Source: an uncultured Lachnospiraceae bacterium (GTDB lineage: Bacteria > Bacillota > Clostridia > Lachnospirales > Lachnospiraceae). From it: a stretch of DNA of 5,080 nt. Position 1 is the stretch's first letter. The number at the start of each line of letters is the position of its first letter. Made by a program: the position numbers and the translations under genes. Of the stretch, positions 1-5,080 are shown piece after piece. Location: positions 1 to 5,080 of the forward strand of contig CADBRG010000201.1 of the NCBI GenBank assembly GCA_902797015.1, given 5' to 3'. The notes under the pieces were generated by a model. That model saw only the letters and a list, made by a program, of their open reading frames with translations, was not told the DNA's origin and made no database searches.

Positions 1-375
1 CACCGTTTTAGGCTTTAACTTGCTTTTATAAAGCAAGTCAAAAAAGGCTTTCTTTTCCACTTCCGTTATATCCGTCGGAACTGCAATGATAAAATCAGAG
101 CCTTTCAGTCTGCCCTTGGAATGATGTTCAAGGAATTTGATGATCATATTCTGCATGTTTCCGTAATCGGCGATCACACCGTTTACGATCGGAAAAGATA
201 CAGAAATTCTTTCCGGTGCTTTTTCAAACATGTCATATGCATCGTCTCCGTATGCATATAATAAGTTTTTCTTTACGATCGCCACCGTATTCTTGATCTT
301 TGTGATCTCATCCGGGTTTCTGTTAAACATTTTGAGATTCATCGTCCCCAGATCAAAACCAATATAATTTGCCAT
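1..375 (-). CDS. mreB: MreB-like actin homologue (rod shape-determining protein), N-terminal 125 codons
   Basis: The frame runs from ATG 375-373 to the window edge without a stop, so the C-terminal two thirds are missing. The protein opens MANYIGFDLGTMNLKMF, where DLGT fits the phosphate-1 motif of the actin/Hsp70 ATPase fold near the N terminus of MreB. It continues with VAIVKKNLLYAYGDDAYDM and the MreB-like PIVNGVIADYGNMQNMI, then FIIAVPTDITEVEKKAF, corresponding to the usual 'vPxxxTxvEr+A' stretch. MreB forms membrane-bound filaments that guide cell-wall synthesis with MreC, MreD and RodA. This copy is divergent: the usual DLGTANTLVYV with a following 'EPSVVAI' is altered. Divergent MreB proteins after radC are familiar in Lachnospiraceae, so mreC and mreD are expected just beyond position 1. 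The family call is firm; whether it is the main MreB or a paralogue cannot be told here. Confidence 0.85.
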   Translation of the reverse strand, partial: MANYIGFDLGTMNLKMFNRNPDEITKIKNTVAIVKKNLLYAYGDDAYDMFEKAPERISVSFPIVNGVIADYGNMQNMIIKFLEHHSKGRLKGSDFIIAVPTDITEVEKKAFFDLLYKSKLKPKTV

Positions 376-379
376 TTTT

Positions 380-386
380 CACCCCT
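380..386 (-). promoter_or_regulatory. Strong Shine-Dalgarno site fixing the mreB start
   Basis: The minus-strand AGGGGTG, followed by AAAA and ATG (375-373), resembles the consensus AGGAGGTG with good spacing. It settles the start of the downstream actin-like gene and implies that gene is well translated compared with its neighbours. Confidence 0.65.
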
Positions 387-391
387 GTGCC

Positions 392-407
392 ATACGTTTT
401 CACGTAT
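392..407 (-). other. Short GAAA-tetraloop hairpin in the radC-mreB gap
   Basis: The minus strand reads ATACGT-GAAA-ACGTAT, a perfect six-base stem closed by a GNRA-type GAAA loop. It begins at the last base of the radC stop codon and ends six bases before the mreB ribosome binding site. There is no T tract after it, so it is not an intrinsic terminator. It might affect mRNA stability or the radC-mreB translation ratio. A stem this short could also be chance. Confidence 0.35.
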
Positions 408-1111
408 CATTCGTTTATAGTTTCAATATGATCCATTTCAGAAAAGCTGTAATACCTGTTGTCACCGATGATGATATGATCCATCAAAGGGATCCCGAGC
501 ATTTCCCCACAGGATGCCACTTTCCTGGTCACTTCCAGATCTTCCTGACTGGGCATCGGTACACCGCTCGGATGATTGTGCAGCAGAACAACAGATGCCG
601 CACCTCTTATTAACGCTCTGCGAAAGATTTCGGCAGGCGAGATCAGTGATGCGTGTGCCGTTCCGACAGAGATCACAACATCTCCCAGAAACGCATTGCG
701 GATATTAAACATCGCGGCGATCAGAATCTCTCTGCTCTCATGCCGCATCTGCTCCATGTAGTATTCCGCGATGCTGGAAGCATCTGTGAGGATCATCTGC
801 TCTGCCCTGCTTGCCATCGAGATGCGCTTGGCCAGTTCAACGATGCATTTTAACTGTACGGCCTTGACCGGTCCGATCCCCGGAATCTCCATGAGATCAC
901 TGGCAGACAGGCCCACCAGATTCAAGATGCCGTCGTCACCATTTTTCAGAATCCTCTGCGCCAGGGAAATGGCCGATTCCCCGCCGGATCCTGTACGGAT
1001 GATCACAGATATCAGTTCTGCGTCAGAAAGTGCCTGCGGTCCTTTCTCCATACATTTTTCGTATGGACGTTCCGAATCAGGCAGCTCTTTCATGGTTAGA
1101 TTGTTTCGCAT
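407..1111 (-). CDS. radC: RadC family JAB/MPN-domain protein
   Basis: This is a full-length RadC/YeeS-type protein of 234 residues. The N-terminal part has LPDSERPYEK (10-19) and a helix-hairpin-helix, IPGIGPVKAVQL (76-87), likely for DNA contact. The C-terminal JAB/MPN metalloprotease-like domain has the metal motif HNHPSG at 178-183 with Ser188 and Asp191, matching HxH-x7-S-x2-D, and the usual DHIIIGD near the end. Despite its name, a direct role in DNA repair has been questioned and the biochemical function is unknown. I chose the ATG at 1111 because GGAG lies five bases upstream (1120-1117). The frame opens further to a TTG at 1150, but those 13 residues would span that ribosome binding site and look unlike the family N terminus. 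The ATG at 1093 lacks a ribosome binding site. The neighbour downstream is an mreB-type gene, a common arrangement that does not by itself show joint function. Confidence 0.93.
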   Translation of the reverse strand: MRNNLTMKELPDSERPYEKCMEKGPQALSDAELISVIIRTGSGGESAISLAQRILKNGDDGILNLVGLSASDLMEIPGIGPVKAVQLKCIVELAKRISMASRAEQMILTDASSIAEYYMEQMRHESREILIAAMFNIRNAFLGDVVISVGTAHASLISPAEIFRRALIRGAASVVLLHNHPSGVPMPSQEDLEVTRKVASCGEMLGIPLMDHIIIGDNRYYSFSEMDHIETINE

Positions 1112-1167
1112 TTTAACTCCGTTTCCGCTCTCTCTATCGCAGAAATGCAAAATGCGCTGTATCTTGT

Positions 1168-1196
1168 ATCATAGCATAATCAGATTTTAAAGTATA
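1168..1196 (-). promoter_or_regulatory. Candidate extended -10 promoter for radC-mreB
   Basis: On the minus strand, TGC-TATGAT (-10 at 1173-1168, TG element at 1176-1175) is preceded after a 17-base spacer by TATACT (1196-1191), a poor -35. The extended TG motif typically compensates for a weak -35. The region is A+T rich and lies in the only gap above 100 bases, upstream of radC. It predicts a start near 1160 and a leader of about 50 bases. This is inferred from sequence only. Confidence 0.5.
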
Positions 1197-1224
1197 GATT
1201 AATTTCCATCCCCGCAGGCAAAAA

Positions 1225-2502
1225 CTAGGCGAGACTGATCAGCCCGGCTTCCAGCATTTTCTGCATGGAAGAAAGGATTCCAAGCTTTGCATGGTACCAT
1301 GTCAGGCCACCCTGGAAATAAACATTATATGGCTCTCTGATCGGACCGTCGGCGCTTAATTCGATTGAGGAGCCCTGCACAAAGGCACCGGCCGCCATGA
1401 TCACCTGGCTGTCATATCCCGGCATATCCCAGGGAATCGGATGAACATGACTGTCTACGGGTGCTGCTGCCTGGATCCCTTCACAAAATGCGACAACACC
1501 CTCCTCGGATCCCAGTGTAACTGCCTGGATAATGTCATGTCTTGGCTCGCTGCCATTCGGGAAGACCGGAAAACCAAGTGTCTCATAACAATTGGCTGCA
1601 AAAATCGCACCCTTTAGGGCCCCGCTGACAACAACAGGCGAAAGAAACAATCCCTGATAGAAGCTCTGGTTAACACCGAATGAAGCACCAACCTCTTTTC
1701 CGAGTCCGGGTGAAGTCAGACGAACTGCGGCATTTTCGATGCATTCCGCCGTTCCTGCAAGATACCCTCCTGCAGGTGCAAGTCCGCCGCCCGGATTTTT
1801 GATCAGGGATCCTACCACCAGATCAGCACCGGCCTCGACGGGCTCTCTTGTTTCAACAAATTCTCCGTAACAGTTATCCACCATGATGCAGACATCTTTT
1901 TTCACCCCGCGGATAAATGTGATCACTTCCTCGATCTCATCCACAGAAAAAGACGGTCTGGTCAAATAGCCTCTGGAGCGCTGGATCGCGACCATGCGCG
2001 TATTGGGGCGAATGGCTTCACGGATCGCCTCAAAATCAAAATGACCGTCCGCGGTCAGATCTGCCTGTCTGTATGTGATCCCGTATTCTGCAAGGGACCC
2101 TCTTGAGGGACGGATCCCGATCACCTCTTCGAGTGTATCGTATGGGCGGCCCGACGCGGAAAGCAGCTCATCACCCGGTCTCAGATTTGAGAGCAGTGCA
2201 AGCGCAAGCGCATGTGTTCCACAGGTAATCTGTGGTCTTACCAATGCCGCTTCCGAGCAGAAAATATCCGCATACACTTCTTCTAAGGTATCACGGCCGA
2301 TATCATTGTAGCCGTATCCCGTACTGGTCTGCATACATTCCGCACTGACCTGGTTTTTTTGCATCGCAAGAATGACCTTCATCTGATTGTATTCTGCGAT
2401 CTCATCTATTTTGTGAAACCGGTCCGAAAGCCCCTCTTCGATCTTTGCACCGAATGCGATCACTTCCGGAGAGATCCCGGCTTTTTGATATTGTTCCTTC
2501 AT
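1225..2502 (-). CDS. Methionine gamma-lyase family PLP-dependent protein (YnbB / aluminium-resistance family)
   Basis: This is a cytosolic fold-type I PLP enzyme of the Met_gamma_lyase family, often annotated 'aluminium resistance protein' and called YnbB in Bacillus, where it also lies near miaA. By family it should act on a sulfur amino acid or similar substrate, but the true reaction is not established. With the preferred start it has 425 residues. Visible are TGYGYNDIGRDTLEEVY (61-77), the cofactor phosphate-binding region QITCGTHALALAL (91-103), MVDNCYGEF (207-215, Asp209 likely facing the PLP pyridine nitrogen), GSLIKNPGGG (231-240, Lys235 the likely Schiff-base lysine) and a conserved C-terminal AAGAFVQGSSIELSADGP. 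The ATG at 2502 overlaps the miaA stop as TGATG and has AGGA six bases upstream (2512-2509). The ATG at 2517 would add five residues and overlap miaA by 16 bases; it has only a weaker GGGA nearby. No disabling change is seen. Confidence 0.9.
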   Translation of the reverse strand: MKEQYQKAGISPEVIAFGAKIEEGLSDRFHKIDEIAEYNQMKVILAMQKNQVSAECMQTSTGYGYNDIGRDTLEEVYADIFCSEAALVRPQITCGTHALALALLSNLRPGDELLSASGRPYDTLEEVIGIRPSRGSLAEYGITYRQADLTADGHFDFEAIREAIRPNTRMVAIQRSRGYLTRPSFSVDEIEEVITFIRGVKKDVCIMVDNCYGEFVETREPVEAGADLVVGSLIKNPGGGLAPAGGYLAGTAECIENAAVRLTSPGLGKEVGASFGVNQSFYQGLFLSPVVVSGALKGAIFAANCYETLGFPVFPNGSEPRHDIIQAVTLGSEEGVVAFCEGIQAAAPVDSHVHPIPWDMPGYDSQVIMAAGAFVQGSSIELSADGPIREPYNVYFQGGLTWYHAKLGILSSMQKMLEAGLISLA

Positions 2503-3464
2503 CAATGTTCCTGACATATCAGTCCCGTCCTTTCACGGATCTTTTCTTCCATAAAGGCAAGAATCTTGTTTTCATCGTTGTCAAAATCTTCTTTTTGGAT
2601 CCAGATCACATCCCGTTCCCGTCGAAACCAGGTCAGCTGCCGTTTCGCAAAATGGCGCGTGTCTCTTTTGAGGATTCGAATCGCTTCTTCAAGCGGGATC
2701 TCACCATCCAGATAAGAGACGATCTCCTTATAGCCAAGGCCCTGCATCGACGTCGCATCCCGGGGTACCCCTTCCTTAAGAAGTGCCTGTACTTCCTCTA
2801 CCAGACCTTCTTCGATCATCTGATCTACTCTCTCATCGATCCGGCGGTATAGCGTCTCACGTTCCATCGTCAGAACAAAGTAGCAAAATGAGAAGCCGGA
2901 TTCTTTCCTGGCTTCTCTGTCATTATGCTCTGCAATGGATGTTTTCGTTCTGAAGTAAAACTCCAGTGCACGTATCGTTCTTCTGGCATTGTTCGGATGG
3001 ATCCTTGAAGCAGAAAGCGGATCCACTTTTTTCAGGATACGGTGCAGATAACCGGCTCCCCGCGCGTTAAGCATGTTCTCGAGCCGCTCCCGCAGGATCG
3101 GATCATCTGAATCGTCATTAAAATCAATCGGATACAGCACAGACTGAATATAAAATCCTGTCCCGCCGGCAATGATCGGAAGCTGTCCCGCCTGATGGAT
3201 TCTATCGATCGCCTGCAGGGATTCTTTTTGAAAATCAACAATATGAAATGCTTCATCCGGCTCTCTGATATCGATCAGATAATGCGGAATCTGCTCTCTG
3301 TCTTCTTCCGGCAGCTTAGCCGTCCCGATATCCATACGCCGGTAAACCTGCATGGAATCTGCCGAAATGATCGCACCGTTATATCGCTTTGCAAGCTTTA
3401 AGGACAAAGCTGTTTTCCCTGCTGCCGTCGGACCGGTCAAAATGATCAATGGTGTTTTTTCCAT
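2502..3464 (-). CDS. miaA: tRNA dimethylallyltransferase MiaA
   Basis: MiaA transfers a dimethylallyl group from DMAPP to N6 of adenine 37 in tRNAs that read codons starting with U. This is the first step towards i6A/ms2i6A and supports codon-anticodon pairing. The 320-residue protein has the P-loop GPTAAGKT at 11-18, DSMQVYRRMDIGTAK at 36-50 (with the presumed catalytic Asp36), GGTGFYI at 100-106, HPNNARRTIRALE at 156-168, TSMQGLGYKE at 238-247 and RHFAKRQLTWFRR at 270-282, all family hallmarks. The length is usual for MiaA. I chose the ATG at 3464, one base after the mutL stop (TGA-T-ATG), with AGGA nine bases upstream. It places the P-loop ten residues from the start, as in relatives. The in-frame ATG at 3503 would overlap mutL by 38 bases and add 13 atypical residues. 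The gene is intact and looks co-transcribed with mutL. Confidence 0.96.
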   Translation of the reverse strand: MEKTPLIILTGPTAAGKTALSLKLAKRYNGAIISADSMQVYRRMDIGTAKLPEEDREQIPHYLIDIREPDEAFHIVDFQKESLQAIDRIHQAGQLPIIAGGTGFYIQSVLYPIDFNDDSDDPILRERLENMLNARGAGYLHRILKKVDPLSASRIHPNNARRTIRALEFYFRTKTSIAEHNDREARKESGFSFCYFVLTMERETLYRRIDERVDQMIEEGLVEEVQALLKEGVPRDATSMQGLGYKEIVSYLDGEIPLEEAIRILKRDTRHFAKRQLTWFRRERDVIWIQKEDFDNDENKILAFMEEKIRERTGLICQEH

Positions 3465-3465
3465 A

Positions 3466-4284
3466 TCATAGGATCCTTTTAAACTTCTTATCGATTTCCG
3501 CATGCGTCATGGCAATGATCACCGGTCTCCCATGTGGGCAAAAGAACGGATTCTCAAGCTCCATCAATTCGTCCAAAAGATGACGGATCTCTCGATCGGA
3601 AAGTCTGGAATTGCCCTTTACGGCTGCCTTGCATGACATGGAAGCCACTTTTTCCAGAACACTTTCCGGTGTCTCCTTTTCCGAAATCTCACTCAGATCA
3701 TCGATCAGGGACAGAAAAACGTCTTTTCCGTTCAGACCATACAGATCTGCCGGGATCGCACGGATCGCGATCGTCTGGTCCCCGAACGGCTCCGCTTCAA
3801 AGCCCAGCTTTTCAAACGCCTCCCGCAATCTCCAGAAACGATCATACTCCTGCACAGACAGCTGCAAAATGATCGGCGGCTGAACCTGCTGCGCATGGAA
3901 GGAACGCTCTGTAAAAGACCGCATGGTTCTCTCAAACAACACCTTTTCATGTGCCGCATGCTGATCGATCATGTAAAGCTCATCCGCATATTCGATCATC
4001 CAGTAAGTATCAAACAGCTGCCCGATGATCCGGTACTGCTTTTTGGCCGGCGCACTGAAGATCGAATCCAGCACAAGCTGCCTGTTTGTTTCCTGCTTTT
4101 TGGGCGTCTCTTCTGCCTGACGCCTGGTTGCTTCCTGATATTGTGAAATGCCGGACGGTTCTCTGACAAACTGCTCCGTATTCCGGTTTGGATATTTTTT
4201 CTCGTATGGGCTGTCTTTTTTAACAGCTTCCCGGATTTTTGCAAGCCTGTTTTCTTCAAATGGCTCCGGCATCCGTTTTTTCAT
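3466..4284 (-). CDS. mutL: MutL, linker and C-terminal endonuclease/dimerisation domain (separated from N-terminal half by a frameshift)
   Basis: This piece carries the C-terminal half of a Firmicutes-type MutL. Counting from the ATG at 4284, residues 1-80 are a charged linker containing MPEPFEENR. The dimerisation/nicking domain follows, with the endonuclease motif DQHAAHEKVLFE at 107-118 (pattern DQHA-x2-E-x4-E). After it come QPPIILQLS (135-143, where the beta-clamp-binding segment lies in relatives), SCKAAVK (217-223), CPHGRP (249-254, metal-binding) and a terminal FKRIL. Together these support a metal-dependent nicking MutL as in bacteria lacking MutH. The frame is open upstream to 4383, so the ATG at 4284 need not be a true start. 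It has no clear Shine-Dalgarno but overlaps the upstream stop as ATGA, so coupled translation is possible. The stop is one base from miaA. The likely original state is one gene of which this is the 3' half. Confidence 0.88.
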   Translation of the reverse strand: MKKRMPEPFEENRLAKIREAVKKDSPYEKKYPNRNTEQFVREPSGISQYQEATRRQAEETPKKQETNRQLVLDSIFSAPAKKQYRIIGQLFDTYWMIEYADELYMIDQHAAHEKVLFERTMRSFTERSFHAQQVQPPIILQLSVQEYDRFWRLREAFEKLGFEAEPFGDQTIAIRAIPADLYGLNGKDVFLSLIDDLSEISEKETPESVLEKVASMSCKAAVKGNSRLSDREIRHLLDELMELENPFFCPHGRPVIIAMTHAEIDKKFKRIL

Positions 4285-5080
4285 TTCTGCATGATCAGGC
4301 TTTTTATTGTTTTCATCCGCTGCAGTCTTTTTTCCGGCATTCCCGGCTCTACCCGCGGGATCAGCTGGTGGTTCTTCAGTGCGTCATAAATGATCTTTGT
4401 CAGATCGGCATGTACCGCCATCGGATCCGAAAAGCGCAGCTCCTGTTTACGCGGATGCACATTGACATCTACCTTTTTCCCATCCAGCGATATGTTCAGG
4501 ATCGCAAATGGGAAACGGTGCTGCATCAAAAAGCCCTTATAGCCCTCCTCTATGGCAGAGGAAAGGATCTTGCTTTCAATCGCACGTCCGTTTACGAAAA
4601 AGACTTCATATGTCCTGTTGCCGCGTGAAAGTCCCGGTGTTCCGACAAATCCGGACACCGAAATAACATCCGTTGCTTCGTCGATCTGCATCAGATTTGC
4701 AGCCGCGTCACGACCGTAAATGCTGTAGATCACATCCTTTAAACTGCCGTTGCCGGACGTGTTGCGCTTCATTGTCCCCTGCATGATCAGGCGAAACGAA
4801 ATGTCCGGTCTTGAAAGCGCTAGATGATCTACCAGAGTGGCTACATATCCAGCCTCTGTCTGTGCAGTTTTTAAAAACTTCTTCCGCACGGGTGTATTAT
4901 AAAAAAGGTTTTTGACAAGAATCGTCGTTCCGTTTGGCGCACCGATCTCTTCAAGTCCGATCTCACGGCCGCCCTCGATCCGATACCTGCATCCTAACAT
5001 CTGGTCTGCGGGCTTCGTGATCAGTTCTGTCTGGGCAACCGCCGATATACTTGACAGTGCCTCTCCACGGAAACCGAGTG
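4281..5080 (-). CDS. mutL: MutL DNA mismatch repair protein, N-terminal ATPase/transducer part (5' end outside window, ends at frameshift)
   Basis: This is the N-terminal half of MutL, the GHKL ATPase that links MutS mismatch recognition to strand incision. The frame is open from the window edge. It begins inside the ATPase domain with the GFRGEAL motif (about 5075-5055), followed by LFYNTPVRKKFLK, FFVNGRAI and VNVHPRKQELRF. The last holds the lysine of the transducer domain that contacts the ATP gamma-phosphate in this family. The start codon and the first ATP-binding motifs lie beyond 5080. After the conserved ALKNHQLIPRV stretch the frame passes an A6 run and ends about 15 codons later at TGA 4283-4281 with a basic tail unlike a MutL linker. 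The linker and C-terminal domain continue one frame away, so this is very probably half of one broken or recoded gene. Identity is secure; whether a working protein is made is not. Confidence 0.9.
   Translation of the reverse strand, partial: LGFRGEALSSISAVAQTELITKPADQMLGCRYRIEGGREIGLEEIGAPNGTTILVKNLFYNTPVRKKFLKTAQTEAGYVATLVDHLALSRPDISFRLIMQGTMKRNTSGNGSLKDVIYSIYGRDAAANLMQIDEATDVISVSGFVGTPGLSRGNRTYEVFFVNGRAIESKILSSAIEEGYKGFLMQHRFPFAILNISLDGKKVDVNVHPRKQELRFSDPMAVHADLTKIIYDALKNHQLIPRVEPGMPEKRLQRMKTIKSLIMQK
4328..4333 (-). other. mutL: A6 homopolymer at the mutL frame break (candidate single-base deletion or slippage site)
   Basis: On the coding strand the sequence is CCG GAA AAA AGA CTG, with six A's. 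Upstream, the frame encodes recognisable MutL (ALKNHQLIPRV, then EPGMPE). Downstream, that frame gives a basic tail and stops. The frame that begins AAG ACT GCA GCG GAT gives KKTAADENNKKPDHAEMKK and runs straight into MPEPFEENR and the endonuclease domain. Adding one A (A7) restores one continuous frame. The possible window for the break is bounded by TGA codons at 4386-4384 (C-terminal frame) and 4283-4281 (N-terminal frame). The A run is the best single site in it but is inferred, not proven. Confidence 0.7.

Noticed and set aside
1112..1150. N-terminal extension of radC to the TTG at 1150
   Set aside because: The added 13 codons cover the GGAG ribosome binding site of the ATG at 1111 and show no RadC similarity.
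771..1190. A 139-codon open frame on the plus strand
   Set aside because: It lies antisense to radC, which has clear family motifs. It has no recognisable domain and reads as a shadow of the real gene.
1220..1245. Possible terminator at the end of the lyase gene: weak stem AGTCT/AGCCC around GATC, then five T's on the minus strand
   Set aside because: The stem needs G-T pairs, lies within the coding sequence and is several bases from the short T run, so it is too weak to call.
2445..2852. A 135-codon open frame on the plus strand
   Set aside because: It lies antisense to miaA and the lyase-gene start. Its composition is that of reverse-translated coding sequence with no family features.
3996..4259. 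An 87-codon minus-strand frame in the N-terminal mutL frame, after its stop
   Set aside because: It is the out-of-frame reading of the true MutL linker/C-terminal region. It is rich in Arg, Ser and Lys and shows no MutL motifs.
4326..4336. Classical dnaX-type A-AAA-AAG programmed frameshift site in mutL
   Set aside because: The six A's are followed by G, but the zero frame is GAA AAA AGA, which is out of register for two-tRNA slippage, and no clear stimulatory stem or upstream Shine-Dalgarno-like element is seen. Kept only as a low-rank slippage possibility.
1..5080. Mobile element, CRISPR array, tRNA/rRNA or riboswitch
   Set aside because: No transposase or integrase, no regularly spaced repeats, no cloverleaf or rRNA-like stretch. 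The only gaps are about 113 and 31 bases.

Overview
This 5,080-base window is densely coding. Every gene I can support is on the minus strand, so transcription runs from position 5080 towards position 1. The order is mutL (frameshifted, 5' end outside the window), miaA, a methionine gamma-lyase-family PLP enzyme (YnbB / 'aluminium resistance' family), radC, and the first 125 codons of an MreB-type actin homologue. This order, the Firmicutes-type MutL with an endonuclease motif, the purine-rich Shine-Dalgarno sites and the protein sequences all suggest a Clostridia genome, most likely Lachnospiraceae. That assignment is from family knowledge, not a search. Base composition looks moderate, with G+C near half by eye.

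Positions 5080-2500 form one tightly packed operon. The mutL stop is one base from the miaA start, and the miaA stop overlaps the preferred lyase start as TGATG. MutL would act in mismatch repair and MiaA prenylates A37 of tRNAs reading UNN codons. The lyase-family protein is a fold-type I PLP enzyme whose physiological substrate is not settled. The gene order is conserved in related bacteria but does not imply one shared pathway.

About 110 bases separate the lyase gene from radC, and this gap carries an extended -10 promoter. radC and mreB therefore probably begin a second transcription unit leading into cell-shape genes. A 31-base gap with a small hairpin and a strong ribosome binding site lies between radC and mreB.

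The most notable observation is that mutL does not read through. The ATPase/transducer half ends in frame at 4281, while the linker and endonuclease/dimerisation half lie one frame away (3466 up to 4383). The frames join naturally if one A is added to an A6 run (minus strand) at 4328-4333. This is either a real single-base deletion (mutator or phase-variable state), a sequencing error, or a recoding site. As written, the two pieces also overlap by ATGA, which could let the second be translated by coupling. A second oddity is a strong excess of the tetranucleotide GATC across all genes. I found no mobile element, CRISPR array, RNA gene or wholly new system in the window.
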